Shown piece by piece: positions 8,456 through 18,875 of a stretch of DNA of 64,000 nt. The DNA is from Ornithinimicrobium sediminis (lineage in GTDB: Bacteria > Actinomycetota > Actinomycetes > Actinomycetales > Dermatophilaceae). The DNA lies in NCBI RefSeq assembly GCF_021272345.1, contig NZ_JAJSDQ010000003.1, positions 124,001-188,000 on the forward strand, written 5' to 3'. The position numbers were made by a program, and so were the translations under genes. The stretch's first letter is position 1. The number at the start of each line of letters is the position of its first letter. Under the pieces are notes generated by a model. That model ran no database searches. It saw nothing but the letters and a program-made list of their open reading frames with translations, and was not told the origin of the DNA.

Positions 8456-9577
8456 GTGACCCGTTCTCGCTCCGCGCGCCGCCTCCTGGCCTCCACCGCG
8501 GGCGCCTCGGCGCTCGTCGCCCTCTCCCTCACCGCCCCCGCCGCCGCCGACGAGCACCTCGACGTCGTCGCCCACGGGCTGGACAACCCCCGCCACCTGG
8601 CCTTCGCCCCGACCGGCGACCTCTTCGTCGCCGAGTCCGGCCGCGGCGGCGACGGCCCCTGCATCGAGGGGCCCGAAGGTGGCACGGTGTGCTTCGGGGC
8701 CAGTGGCGCCATCACCCGGGTCGCGCCCGACGGCGCTCAGACCCGGGTCCTGACCGGTCTGCCGTCCGTTGCCGACGAGGGCACGGGAGAGGGCGCCAGC
8801 GGTCCGACCGACGTCGTCGCAACCGGGTCGCAGAAGCTCGCCTTCACCGTCGGTCTCGGCGCCGACCCGGACCTGCGGCTCTCCGTGCCGGAAGCCGCCG
8901 ACATGGGCAAGCTGTGGGAGACCACCTGGCGCAACGGGAGGGTCACCGAGCTCGCCGACATCGCCCAGCACGAGGCCGACGCCAACCCGGTCGCCGGTCC
9001 CGACAGCAACCCCGGCGGTCTGCTGCGTCGTGGCTCGACCTACGTCGTGGCCGACGCCGGCGGCAACACGGTGGTCGAGGCCCGCCGGCAGGGCTCGACG
9101 ACGACCCTCGCCGTGCTGCCCTCCCAGCTGGCTGAGGCGCCACCGTTCCTGGGCCTGCCCCCCGGCACCCTCATCCCCACCGAGGCGGTGCCGACTGCGG
9201 TCGCCGAGGGGCCGGACGGTGCCGTCTACGTCAGCCAGCTCACCGGCTTCCCGTTCCAGGAGGGCCTGGCCAACATCTACCGGGTCGACCCCGACGGCAG
9301 CCTCGACGTCTATGCCGGCGGGCTGACCACGGTCACCGACCTGGCGTTCGCCGACGACGGGACGCTGTATGTCGTAGAGCTCGCCTCCGCCGGCCTGCTG
9401 AACGGGCCGGTCGGGGCGCTCGTCGAGATCCCCCCGGGCGGCGGAGACGACCACACGACGGTGGTCGACGGGCTGTTCGCGCCCTACGGCGTCGCTCTGC
9501 AGGGCGACACCGCCTATGTCACGACCGGCAGCGTGCTGCCCGGTGGCGGGCAGGTGGTGGCGGTCCCACTGGACTGA
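8456..9577 (+). CDS. Secreted ScyD/ScyE-family beta-propeller protein
   Basis: A 373-residue protein with a GTG start, Arg-rich n-region, hydrophobic core and AAAD cleavage region near residue 31, so it is exported. The mature part has repeated propeller strands (NPRHLAFAPTGDLFVAESG, GPDGAVYVSQ, DLAFADDGTLYVVE), as in ScyD/ScyE-family proteins related to NHL/SMP-30 propellers. The family name comes from cyanobacterial scytonemin clusters, but actinobacterial members are widespread and no scytonemin genes occur here. Its function is unknown; a Crp-like site upstream suggests catabolite-linked expression. Confidence 0.82.
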   Translation: MTRSRSARRLLASTAGASALVALSLTAPAAADEHLDVVAHGLDNPRHLAFAPTGDLFVAESGRGGDGPCIEGPEGGTVCFGASGAITRVAPDGAQTRVLTGLPSVADEGTGEGASGPTDVVATGSQKLAFTVGLGADPDLRLSVPEAADMGKLWETTWRNGRVTELADIAQHEADANPVAGPDSNPGGLLRRGSTYVVADAGGNTVVEARRQGSTTTLAVLPSQLAEAPPFLGLPPGTLIPTEAVPTAVAEGPDGAVYVSQLTGFPFQEGLANIYRVDPDGSLDVYAGGLTTVTDLAFADDGTLYVVELASAGLLNGPVGALVEIPPGGGDDHTTVVDGLFAPYGVALQGDTAYVTTGSVLPGGGQVVAVPLD

Positions 9578-9596
9578 CGGGTCGGGGCCGGGTGGG

Positions 9597-9616
9597 CTCA
9601 GTGCTGTCGCACTGAG
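9597..9616. terminator. Bidirectional hairpin between convergent genes
   Basis: A perfect 8-bp stem (CTCAGTGC/GCACTGAG) with loop TGTC sits between the convergent ScyD/ScyE-like and glycosyltransferase genes. It overlaps the last codons and stop of the minus-strand gene. No U-tract is present. Confidence 0.45.
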
Positions 9617-10737
9617 TGCACCAGGTCCAGCATCGCCTGGCTGAACCGCTCCCGGGAGAAGGACGCGACGTGGTCCTCGATCGCCTCGACGTCCCAACGG
9701 CGCGTCCGGGCCCGGGCGATGGCTGCCCGGATCTGGTCGGGGACGGCCACGTCGAAGAACTCGCCGGTGCGCCCCTCGACCACGGTGTCCAGGTAGCCGC
9801 CTGCGCGTAGCGCGATGACGGGCTTGCCGAAGGCCCCTGCCTCCAGCGGGGTCAGCCCGAAGTCCTCGCGGCTCGGCGCGAGCAGCGCGGTGGCGTGGGC
9901 GTAGAGCCAGCGCATCTGGGCGTCGGACAGGCCGTGGAGGAGCATCGCGTTGGGCGGGGCCACACGCCGCAGGTAGGGGAGCTCAGGGCCGCGCCCGACC
10001 ACCACGAGCCGCTCCTCCGTGCCCTCGACCGCACGCAGCACCTGGTCGATGTTCTTGTAGGGCAGCAGCCGGGACACCACGAGGTTGTAGCCGAGCTCAG
10101 CCCACTCCCACAGGTCAGGGACCTCGGCCTGCCGTCCCTGGGGACTCACCCCGGCGGCCGGGTGCAGAAGGTCCGCCTTGATGCCGTAGGCCGCGTCGAT
10201 GCGGTCGCGCACCACCGTCGAGTTGGACAGGTAGACGTCGGCGGAGTGGGCGGCCCTCCTGTCCCAGGCCGTGAGTGGTGCTCGGACAGCTGCCACCACC
10301 GCCCTCTTGACCTGCGCCATGCTCCCGGAGCCGAGGTACTCGTCGGTCTGGTAGAGCCACCGGGCGGGGTTGTGGCAGTAGACGATCTTGGCTCCGCCGG
10401 TGGAGAAGCCGTGGGCCCAGCCGCTGCTGGAGACGACCACGACCTCCGCGTCGACCCGCATCGTGTGGGCGGCCAGCGGCAGGAGTGGCAGGGCGAGCCG
10501 GTGATGGCGTCGCAGCAGCCCGACCCGGTTGAGGGGCGAGACGATGACCTCGAGGTCACGGAACTCCGGGAACGTCGCGTCGGGGTCGTAGAGCGTCGTG
10601 TGGATCGGGGCCCCGGGGAAGGTGCGCGCGATGTCCAGCACCACGCGCTCCGCACCACCGCGCTGGGTCAGGTAGTCGTGGGCGATGGCCACGGCCGGCC
10701 GGCCGGCACGCCTGCGACCGGCGTCAGCGGACGGCAT
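9598..10737 (-). CDS. Glycosyltransferase family 4
   Basis: A 379-residue GT-B glycosyltransferase. The N-terminal Rossmann half opens with VAIAHDYLTQRGGAERVVLD, the acceptor-site glycine loop of this family. The C-terminal half carries VVSRLLPYKNIDQVLRAVEG and EDFGLTPLEAGAFGKPVIAL, the nucleotide-sugar-binding EX7E-type region (E-D-F-G-L-T-P-L-E). It is closest in look to WbaZ-type mannosyltransferases, but donor and linkage are uncertain. It is the last gene of the minus-strand rml block, 88 bases after rmlA. Confidence 0.88.
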   Translation of the reverse strand: MPSADAGRRRAGRPAVAIAHDYLTQRGGAERVVLDIARTFPGAPIHTTLYDPDATFPEFRDLEVIVSPLNRVGLLRRHHRLALPLLPLAAHTMRVDAEVVVVSSSGWAHGFSTGGAKIVYCHNPARWLYQTDEYLGSGSMAQVKRAVVAAVRAPLTAWDRRAAHSADVYLSNSTVVRDRIDAAYGIKADLLHPAAGVSPQGRQAEVPDLWEWAELGYNLVVSRLLPYKNIDQVLRAVEGTEERLVVVGRGPELPYLRRVAPPNAMLLHGLSDAQMRWLYAHATALLAPSREDFGLTPLEAGAFGKPVIALRAGGYLDTVVEGRTGEFFDVAVPDQIRAAIARARTRRWDVEAIEDHVASFSRERFSQAMLDLVHSVRQH

Positions 10738-10825
10738 GCCGCACTGCCATCAGCTCGTCGGACCCCATGGCGGCTGAGTCTAGCCACGCGCCTCGCTGGT
10801 CAGGCAGGCGCCAGACACAGATCTC

Positions 10826-11692
10826 TCACGGACCGTCGAGCAGCTTCTCGAGGTAGGTGCCGTAGCCGGACTTGCGCAGTGGTTCGGCTGTGGCGCGGAG
10901 CTCGTCGTCGGTGAGGTAGCCCATGCGCCAGGCGATCTCCTCGGGGGCGCCGATCTTCTGGCCTTGGCGTGCCTCGAGGGTGCGCACGTAGTTGGAGGCG
11001 TCGTTGAGGGAGTCGAAGGTGCCGGTGTCCAGCCAGGCGGTGCCGCGGGGCAGGATCTCGACGTGCAGCTGGCCCAGGTCGAGGTAGCGGCGGTTGAGGT
11101 CGGTGATCTCCAGCTCTCCCCGTGCCGAGGGCTTGAGCTCGCGGGCGAACTCCACGGCCCGCTCGTCGTAGAAGTACAGGCCCGGCACGGCGTACCGGCT
11201 GCGTGGCTGGGCCGGTTTCTCCTGCAGCGACACCGCACGGTGCTCCTCGTCGAACTCGACCACTCCGTACGCGGAGGGGTCGGCGACCTGGTAGGCGAAG
11301 ATCCCGGCGCCCAGGACGTCGGTGAACCGGGCCAGCTGGGTGCCCAGGCCGGGCCCGTAGAAGATGTTGTCGCCGAGCACCAGCGCGCTGGCCTGACCGG
11401 CGACGTGGTCCGCGCCGATGAGGAAGGCCTGGGCCAGCCCGTCCGGGGAGGGCTGGGTGGCGTAGGTGATGGTGATGCCGAACTGTGACCCGTCGCCCAG
11501 CAGGCGGGTGAACTGGTCGGCCTCGTGGGGTGTGGTGATCACCAGCACGTCGCGGATCCCGGCCAGCATCAGCGTGGCCAGCGGGTAGTAGATCATCGGC
11601 TTGTCGTAGACCGGGACCAGCTGCTTGCTGACCCCGAGGGTGATCGGGTGCAGCCGTGAACCGGTCCCGCCGGCCAGCAGGATGCCCTTCAT
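10826..11692 (-). CDS. rmlA: Glucose-1-phosphate thymidylyltransferase
   Basis: A 288-residue RmlA, first step of dTDP-L-rhamnose synthesis (glucose-1-phosphate + dTTP to dTDP-glucose + PPi). The nucleotide-binding signature [20 protein letters not shown] starts the protein, followed by [17 protein letters not shown] and VLGDNIFYG. The length is the usual one. A longer in-frame start would run deep into rmlCD and is rejected. The ATG overlaps the rmlCD stop by 4 bp, so the order rmlB-rmlCD-rmlA is one coupled unit. Confidence 0.95.
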   Translation of the reverse strand: MKGILLAGGTGSRLHPITLGVSKQLVPVYDKPMIYYPLATLMLAGIRDVLVITTPHEADQFTRLLGDGSQFGITITYATQPSPDGLAQAFLIGADHVAGQASALVLGDNIFYGPGLGTQLARFTDVLGAGIFAYQVADPSAYGVVEFDEEHRAVSLQEKPAQPRSRYAVPGLYFYDERAVEFARELKPSARGELEITDLNRRYLDLGQLHVEILPRGTAWLDTGTFDSLNDASNYVRTLEARQGQKIGAPEEIAWRMGYLTDDELRATAEPLRKSGYGTYLEKLLDGP

Positions 11693-13134
11693 GTCGGTCT
11701 CTCCTCGTCTGCGGCAGGGCCCGGGCCGTGCGTGCCTCCCGGGTCCGGCCGGTCCTGCAGGTACGCGGTGAGCGCGTCCCTCTGGTGGGTGGGCACGAAC
11801 CCGGCTCTTTCGATCTTGCCCAGCCGCAGGACCGAGCGGGGCGGCCGGGGGGCCAGGGGCCCGGCCGCCCCCCGGGTGTAGTCCGCCGTGGTGGTGTCCA
11901 CGACCCGGTCCGGGTCGTGCCCGGTCAGCGCGAACACCTGGCGGGCGATGTCGGCCCACGACCCAGGCGGGCCGGCGCTGGTGAGGTGGTAGGTGCCGAA
12001 CCCGGCCCCGGTGCTGAGCAGGTGTGCGGTGCCCCGGGCGAGGTCGTCGGTGAACGTGAGCCGCCCGACCTGGTCGGCGACCACCGTGGGTGAGACCCCA
12101 CGGCCGGCCAGCTCGGCCATCGTGGCCACGAAGTTCTTCCCCTGCCCGACCACCCAGGAGGTGCGGATGAGGTAGTGCCGTGGGAGCACCGAGACCGCCA
12201 GGTCACCGGCCGCCTTGGACTGCCCGTACACCCCCAGCGGGCACAACGGGTCGTCCTCGGCGTAGGCCTCCTGGGTGCCGTCGAAGACGTAGTCGCTGGA
12301 GTAGTGCACCAGGGTGAACCCGTGCTCCACGGCCGCCCGGGCCAGCGCGGCGGCCCCGCCCGCGTTCACCGCCCACGCCGCCCGCCGTCCCTGGGGTGTC
12401 TCGGCGGCATCGACCGCGGTGAACGCTGCGGCGTTGACGACCACGTCCACACCGGTGAAGTCGAAGGCCGCGACCGCCCCCGGGTCGGCCAGGTCCAGCT
12501 CCTCCCGTGCCACGCCCCGCGCGCCGGGCAGTGCTGCCAGCAACGCCCGCCCCAGCTGGCCTCGGCCCCCCAGCACCACCGTGCGACCAGCGGGCACCGG
12601 CGTGAGGTCGACCAGCCGCGGGTGTGACCGGTCCTTGTCCGAGACCACGGCCCGCGCCAACGGGATCGGCCAGTCGATGGCGACCGTGTCGTCGGCCAGG
12701 TCGAGCATCGTGTAGGACGCCTGCCGGCTCCAGTGCTCGTTGACCAGGTAGGAGTAGACCGTGTCGTCCACCAGGCTCTGGTAGGAGTTGCCGACCCCGC
12801 GCGGCACGAACACCGCCGTGCGCTCGTCCAGCTCCTGCGTGTGGACCCTCCCGAAGCTCGGACCCTCCCGCAGGTCGACCCACGCCCCGAACACCCGGCC
12901 GTGCACGACCGAGACCAGCTTGTCCCACGGCTCGGCGTGGATCCCCCGGGTCACCCCGGCCGGCCCGTTGTGCGCGACCGAGTGCTGCACCGGACCGAAG
13001 TCGGGCAGACCCAGCGCCGTCATCCTGGCCCGCTGCCAGTTCTCCTTGAACCAGCCCCGGGCATCCCCGTGCACCTCCAGGTCGACCACCAGCAGACCCG
13101 GGACCGCCGTGCCGCGCACCGCCAGCCCAGCCAC
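11689..13134 (-). CDS. rmlCD: Fused dTDP-4-keto-6-deoxyglucose epimerase / dTDP-4-keto-rhamnose reductase
   Basis: A 481-residue fusion carrying the last two steps of dTDP-L-rhamnose synthesis. Residues 1 to about 190 are an RmlC cupin with [17 protein letters not shown] (catalytic His) and [11 protein letters not shown]. From about residue 195 an RmlD short-chain reductase begins with the NAD(P)-binding loop [17 protein letters not shown], followed by [25 protein letters not shown] and YGQSKAAGD (YxxxK). Such fusions are known in actinobacteria. It lies three bases after rmlB and overlaps rmlA by 4 bp. Confidence 0.94.
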   Translation of the reverse strand: MAGLAVRGTAVPGLLVVDLEVHGDARGWFKENWQRARMTALGLPDFGPVQHSVAHNGPAGVTRGIHAEPWDKLVSVVHGRVFGAWVDLREGPSFGRVHTQELDERTAVFVPRGVGNSYQSLVDDTVYSYLVNEHWSRQASYTMLDLADDTVAIDWPIPLARAVVSDKDRSHPRLVDLTPVPAGRTVVLGGRGQLGRALLAALPGARGVAREELDLADPGAVAAFDFTGVDVVVNAAAFTAVDAAETPQGRRAAWAVNAGGAAALARAAVEHGFTLVHYSSDYVFDGTQEAYAEDDPLCPLGVYGQSKAAGDLAVSVLPRHYLIRTSWVVGQGKNFVATMAELAGRGVSPTVVADQVGRLTFTDDLARGTAHLLSTGAGFGTYHLTSAGPPGSWADIARQVFALTGHDPDRVVDTTTADYTRGAAGPLAPRPPRSVLRLGKIERAGFVPTHQRDALTAYLQDRPDPGGTHGPGPAADEERPT

Positions 13135-13137
13135 CGC

Positions 13138-14157
<1,020 letters not shown>

Positions 14158-15408
14158 TTAGGGCGGGCTGTCGTGAGCACGCCCGGAAAGAAGAGCCCCG
14201 AGGCGGCCCAGGGGGTAAGCACCTTCCCGACGCACGGTTGCTCCTGACGCAGTCCGTCGGTGCATCACGTCTCGGTAGATCCGCTCGTAGTCGGCAGCGA
14301 CTCTGTCCCACGTGAACTCGCGGACTGACTCCAAGCCCCTGGCCGCCAGGCGGGCCGCAAGGGCGGGGTCCCCCAGCACGCCGTCGATGGCCTCGGCGAG
14401 CGCCGGCACGTCCTCGGGGTCGACGACGAGCCCGTCGACTCCGTCAGCGACGAAGTCCCGCGGCCCACCGCGAGCTGTCGCGATGAGGGGTGTACCGCTG
14501 GCCCAGGCCTCGAGCGCGACGATGCCAAAGGCTTCCCGCCTGCTCGGCACGACGACGACGTCGGCGAGCGACATGGTCCTCTGCACGTCGTCTGCGGCCT
14601 GCCTCCCCAGGAACTCCACACGCTCGGAGAGCCCGAGGCGACCAGCGAGCTGCTCGAGGCTCCGACGCTCAGGGCCATCACCGACGATCGCCAACCGAGG
14701 TGCGGTCGTTGCGTCCACCATCGCACGCAGGAGGAGGTCGAACCCCTTGACCTGGACCAGCCGACCCACCGCAACGACCGTGGGCCGGTCTGCTCGACGC
14801 TCGAGACGCTCGACCACCTGGCCCACAACCCCTTGGTCGACACCGTTGGGCACGACATGGACGTCCGACGCACCGAAGCGCGCCCTCAGGTCGTCCTCCA
14901 CCACGCGGGAGCAGGCGGTCACGGCATCAGCGGTCGCGCACCCTCGCCGCAGCTGCCGGCGAAGGAGCGCGGACCGGCCGAAGATGTCGCCGTCATCCAT
15001 GAAGGTCTCCCCATGAGCCGAGATCACGAGTGGAACCCCGCTCGCCCAGGAGAGTGCCCCTGCGTAGGGGCCGTTGGGCCCGAAGCACTGCACGTGAAGA
15101 AGCTCCGGGCGGAAGTCACGCAGGGCAGCCACCCACCGTCCGAACGCCACAGGAGCCGAGACCACGAAGCGGGTGGCACTCGACATGCGCCGTGCTGGGA
15201 GAGGGCACGGCAGGTAGCGGACTCGTATGCCGTCCACGGTCTGGACTCCGAGGCGCTCGCCCCTGTCGACGGTCCACACCTCCACCACGTGCCCACGCCT
15301 CACCAGGTGGGCCGCGACATGTCGAGTGTGCTCCTCGACCCCGCCGAAATGAGGGTGGTAGGAGCTGGCGATGAGCGCAACGCGGTGTCCACCCTGGTGA
15401 CCTGTCAT
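14158..15408 (-). CDS. Glycosyltransferase family 4
   Basis: A 416-residue GT-B enzyme starting MTGHQGGHRVALIASSYHPH, with the glycine-rich acceptor loop HFGGVEEHTRHVAAHL. The C-terminal half has VVAVGRLVQVKGFDLLLRAM and PSRREAFGIVALEAWASGTP (EX7E region). A longer in-frame start at 15561 would overlap the divergent gene and is not favoured. It precedes rmlB by nine bases and probably heads the same operon, so it may be a rhamnosyl- or related transferase; that is inference from position only. Confidence 0.88.
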   Translation of the reverse strand: MTGHQGGHRVALIASSYHPHFGGVEEHTRHVAAHLVRRGHVVEVWTVDRGERLGVQTVDGIRVRYLPCPLPARRMSSATRFVVSAPVAFGRWVAALRDFRPELLHVQCFGPNGPYAGALSWASGVPLVISAHGETFMDDGDIFGRSALLRRQLRRGCATADAVTACSRVVEDDLRARFGASDVHVVPNGVDQGVVGQVVERLERRADRPTVVAVGRLVQVKGFDLLLRAMVDATTAPRLAIVGDGPERRSLEQLAGRLGLSERVEFLGRQAADDVQRTMSLADVVVVPSRREAFGIVALEAWASGTPLIATARGGPRDFVADGVDGLVVDPEDVPALAEAIDGVLGDPALAARLAARGLESVREFTWDRVAADYERIYRDVMHRRTASGATVRREGAYPLGRLGALLSGRAHDSPP

Positions 15409-15514
15409 GCCGGCTCTCTGATGTCGGTCGAGTTCCACCGACCATACTGCTGTCGTGGACCCCGCGTCCCCAGCAGGTGAGCGTGGAGACGAGTCGAGCC
15501 AGAAGTGAGGGGAC

Positions 15515-16570
15515 GTGACACGAGCCGTCGTCATCGCCACCACGGCCAGCGAGACGCCCATGGGGGCACAGGCCTACGAGCGAGCCATCACCGCCCGTGC
15601 GGCGGAAGCACTCGTCCGCACGGGTCACCCCGGCGCTGTCCAGGAGGTGGTCGCGCGGTCCCTGCGCTCACCGCTGCACGGCAACAGGCGACTGCCGATG
15701 GGCTGGCTCTCCTCGGCTCGACCGTCTGCGCGTCGTCTCCTCGGCCACCTCGTGTACCCACGTCATGCACTGGTGCACCGGATGGATCTCGTCCTGCCTC
15801 CCCCACCGGGGCCGGATGTGGTCACGCTCCACGACCTCGTGTCCTGGGACTTCGAAGATGAGTCGGCTCCAGTCAGAGCCGCCGCCGCGGAGCTGAGGCG
15901 AGCGGACGCGGTGATCTGCGTCTCGGAGTTCACCGCGACCCAAGCCTTGGAACGCCTGGGGCTCACCGATGTCACGGTCGTGCACAACGGTGTGGACGAG
16001 CGTTACTTCGACCCTCCCTCGCTGGACGCTGCGTGGCTGCCGAGGCACGGCATCCCTGGACCTTTCGTTCTCTATGCAGGCGGGTCGTCTGCCCGCAAGA
16101 ACCTGCCCGGTCTGTCTGCCGCGTGGGGACTGGCATCTCGTGGGCTGCCTGACTGGCACCTCGTCCTGGCAGGACCGCGGTCGGACATTCGAACAGCGTT
16201 GTTCGCCGGGCTACCGCGGGTCGTCCACCTGGGACGTGTGGAGGACGCCGTCATGCCCTCACTGGTGGCTGCGGCAGGGTGCGTCGTCGTCCCGTCGCAC
16301 TACGAGGGGTTCGGGCTCCCTGCCCTGGAGGGCATGGCAGCCGGGGTCCCCGTGGTGTCCAGCAACCGGTCGTCCCTGCCGGAGGTCGTCGGTGACGCCG
16401 GCATCCTCGTGGACCCCGCTCCGGACGCGTTGGCCGAGGGGCTGCTCGCGGTTGCCTCTTCGTCGGTCGACCTCGCCGCGATGACGGAGCGAGGGCGGCG
16501 GCGAGCCCAGCGCTTCACCTGGGACCGCGCCGCCGACGGCCACGCCGCGGTCTGGGCGAGCCTGCTCTAA
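15515..16570 (+). CDS. Glycosyltransferase family 4
   Basis: A 351-residue GT-B transferase with a GTG start and GAGGGGA upstream. Motifs are VVIATTASETPMGAQAYERA at the N-terminus, ADAVICVSEFTATQALERLG, VLYAGGSSARKNLPGLSAAW and PSHYEGFGLPALEGMAAGVP (EX7E region). It is divergent from the rml operon, with 106 bases between starts. Its last 56 bases overlap the 3' end of the convergent ATP-grasp gene. Confidence 0.87.
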   Translation: MTRAVVIATTASETPMGAQAYERAITARAAEALVRTGHPGAVQEVVARSLRSPLHGNRRLPMGWLSSARPSARRLLGHLVYPRHALVHRMDLVLPPPPGPDVVTLHDLVSWDFEDESAPVRAAAAELRRADAVICVSEFTATQALERLGLTDVTVVHNGVDERYFDPPSLDAAWLPRHGIPGPFVLYAGGSSARKNLPGLSAAWGLASRGLPDWHLVLAGPRSDIRTALFAGLPRVVHLGRVEDAVMPSLVAAAGCVVVPSHYEGFGLPALEGMAAGVPVVSSNRSSLPEVVGDAGILVDPAPDALAEGLLAVASSSVDLAAMTERGRRRAQRFTWDRAADGHAAVWASLL

Positions 16571-17453
16571 CGCTGGGCAGGGACCAGGCGTGGCCCAGCT
16601 CAAGGTCAAGGTGTCGGTCCAGTCGCTGCAGACCCCCCGTGTGATAGACGGTCAGCTCACCGAAGACGACCTGGCCGTCCATGTCGTACAGGTCGACTCG
16701 GACGAAGTCGTATGCAGCCCCCAGACGCTGCGCGGCAGCCTCCATGTCCGCGTACGTGTCGGGCATGGGAACGGGGTCAGCCAGCTCGTACCCGCCGTCC
16801 CGGTAGTCCAACGGCACCCAGCCTTCGCCGTACCAGCGCGTGCGTCTCGGCTTGACGGTGGCGTGCACAGTCCTGCAGAAGAGCACCCTGCCCTGGAAGA
16901 CAAAGAACTTGTAGTCCTGGATCGGCACATCGGGCGGGCTGAGCCGCTCCTCAGCGAAGATGACACGGCGTGCGCTGCCATAACCCCATTCGCCGATGGT
17001 GGCCCTGCTTTTCTCGCCCATCCAGTGACCCACAGTGCCGGCGAGGGCTTCTGCGTCCGGACGACCGGAGCCGAACACGATATGTCCACTGGAGAAGTTG
17101 GGCTTCAAGACCCATTCACTGCACATCTCCGGAGTCCACGAGGAAGCGAACTCCGCAACGTCCGTGCCGACCCAGAGGGTCTGGGGCACGCGGACTCCGT
17201 GCGCTACTGCATACTCTTTGGAGCTCAGCTTGTCACATGCCAACGATATGACTTCTCGGCGGTCATAGACCATGCGCCAGTTGACCTTCTCTGTAAACCG
17301 GACCGGGTGTTGCAGCCGCAGAGGACGGCGATGGTGGCGAAGGTAGAGCCACCGCCTTTGTGACGAAGGGGGCAGTGTCTTCAGGAGTCGTCGGTAGGCG
17401 CCCATCAGCCCACAGCGGGACGCGCCCCTTCGCAACAGACCTCGCATGCTCAC
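16515..17453 (-). CDS. TupA-like ATP-grasp protein
   Basis: A 312-residue protein of the TupA-like ATP-grasp family. Visible elements are PVRFTEKVNWRMVYDRRE, SWTPEMCSEWVLKPNFSSG, IPIQDYKFFVF-type strands (VPIQDYKFFVFQG) and FVRVDLYDMDGQVVFGELTV, the Mg-ATP-binding end of an ATP-grasp fold. Members occur in surface polysaccharide loci and are thought to ligate amino acids or similar groups to sugars (TupA: teichuronopeptide). The Arg-rich C-terminal tail lies in the 56-bp overlap with the convergent glycosyltransferase. Its start overlaps the preceding glycosyltransferase stop by 4 bp. Confidence 0.82.
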   Translation of the reverse strand: MSMRGLLRRGASRCGLMGAYRRLLKTLPPSSQRRWLYLRHHRRPLRLQHPVRFTEKVNWRMVYDRREVISLACDKLSSKEYAVAHGVRVPQTLWVGTDVAEFASSWTPEMCSEWVLKPNFSSGHIVFGSGRPDAEALAGTVGHWMGEKSRATIGEWGYGSARRVIFAEERLSPPDVPIQDYKFFVFQGRVLFCRTVHATVKPRRTRWYGEGWVPLDYRDGGYELADPVPMPDTYADMEAAAQRLGAAYDFVRVDLYDMDGQVVFGELTVYHTGGLQRLDRHLDLELGHAWSLPSVRAGSPRPRRGRRRRGPR

Positions 17454-18661
17454 TCTCTCTGCACAGTCTTCAGGAGAAGGTCGAGCTCAAGCATCCTCGC
17501 CTCCCACGACATCGACTCAGCGCGTGCACGGAGCGCGGCCCCTCGTTGCCTCGCCGCTAGCGGGTCGGCGAGAAGGTCGTGCAGCTGCCCGGCCAGGGCA
17601 TCCGGGTCAGCGGGGTCGACATAGATGCCGTCCGGTCCAAGGTACTCAGGGATACCTCCTCGACGAGCGCTGACCACGGGCAGCCCCGACGCCATCGCCT
17701 CAGTGACAACCTGGCCTGCGGGCTCGTCCCACTCGACGGGCATGCAGAACACGGTCGCCGCGCGGTAGACGTCAGCGATGTCCGAGCGGTTCACGAAGGG
17801 GACGAACTCGACCCGACCGCTGAGCGGACGAGCCAGCTCGCGCAGGTCCTGCTCGTAGGGCGTCAGCTCGTCCCATCTGCTCAGACCCCACGAGCCGACG
17901 ATGCGGACCGTGAACTCCGCACCCAGGGCCGCCAAGCGCGCGGCCGCCCGTAGGACGTGGTGGGCACCCTTGTTCGGCACCATGTTTCCCACCAGCAAGA
18001 TCACCGGCACTCCGGCAGGGGGTTGGGCGGCCGGACGGAACTCGACGCTGTCCACGCCGTTGCGCAGCACCTTGACCCATTCGCGACCCGCCCTGCGGTT
18101 GATGCCTCCAGCGGTGAACTCGCTCACGGCCACCACCAGGTCGTGGCGTCCGGAGGCCCGGACCATCTCGCGGCGAGACCAACGACGGAAAACGTCGTTG
18201 CCCAGGTGGAGGACCGTGGTGCCAGCGAAACCACGACACCACTCTCTGGTGATGGCGGCGGGCTGGTTGTAGACGATGACGGCACGCGAGTCAGGCGGCA
18301 CAGCCTGCATGGCAGGCTCGAAGTACCTAGCGGCCATTGGACGACGACCCACGAGAGCACCGAGGGCAGCGTCGACCCGCCGCTCGCGTGCAGTGAACCA
18401 CTCCGGGCCTTCGCGTCCCTCGGTGCTGAAGGTGCGTACCGTCCCGGCGGTGTAGTCCTGGGCCCGTTCGTCGTTGACGAGCACGTAGCTGGTCCCCCCT
18501 GAGGCCTCGTGCGCCCGTGCATGCTGGTACACCTTGGTGATGAGGGCACTGCCGGTCGCCGGTGAGTAGTGACTGTGGACCCCAGGGATGTGTGTCAGAG
18601 GACTCACAAGCGAGCGGGCGCGAGGCCTCTCGCCTGTGCTGTGGCGTCCGGGAGCCGACAT
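17450..18661 (-). CDS. Glycosyltransferase family 4
   Basis: A GT-B transferase of about 403 residues. The N-terminal half contains PLTHIPGVHSHYSPATGSAL and DLVVAVSEFTAGGINRRAG; the C-terminal half VPVILLVGNMVPNKGAHHVL and VEWDEPAGQVVTEAMASGLP (donor-site E and E seven apart). The start MSAPGRHSTG is tentative: an upstream in-frame codon at 18712 is possible and neither has a clear ribosome-binding site. It heads a two-gene unit with the ATP-grasp gene (4-bp overlap). Confidence 0.84.
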   Translation of the reverse strand: MSAPGRHSTGERPRARSLVSPLTHIPGVHSHYSPATGSALITKVYQHARAHEASGGTSYVLVNDERAQDYTAGTVRTFSTEGREGPEWFTARERRVDAALGALVGRRPMAARYFEPAMQAVPPDSRAVIVYNQPAAITREWCRGFAGTTVLHLGNDVFRRWSRREMVRASGRHDLVVAVSEFTAGGINRRAGREWVKVLRNGVDSVEFRPAAQPPAGVPVILLVGNMVPNKGAHHVLRAAARLAALGAEFTVRIVGSWGLSRWDELTPYEQDLRELARPLSGRVEFVPFVNRSDIADVYRAATVFCMPVEWDEPAGQVVTEAMASGLPVVSARRGGIPEYLGPDGIYVDPADPDALAGQLHDLLADPLAARQRGAALRARAESMSWEARMLELDLLLKTVQRE

Positions 18662-18875
18662 GCGCCCAGCATGCCACCGTGGCTTCCCCGTGGGACCGCC
18701 TCTGCGAAGCACACACCGTCCAGGCAGCAGGACGTTCTGCCGCTCAGCCCCTTGTCGTGAGCCCGCTCCCGTCCAGGACGTCGAGTCCTCCTAGACTGTC
18801 GACGAGGCCCTTGCGGGCCCCACCCCGCCCCCCGCCACAGGCACGCACCCCACGGCAGGCACATCTTGAGGCTTC

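Noticed and set aside
8456-9577. Scytonemin biosynthesis
   Set aside because: The propeller protein carries the ScyD/ScyE family name only; none of the other scytonemin genes is present.
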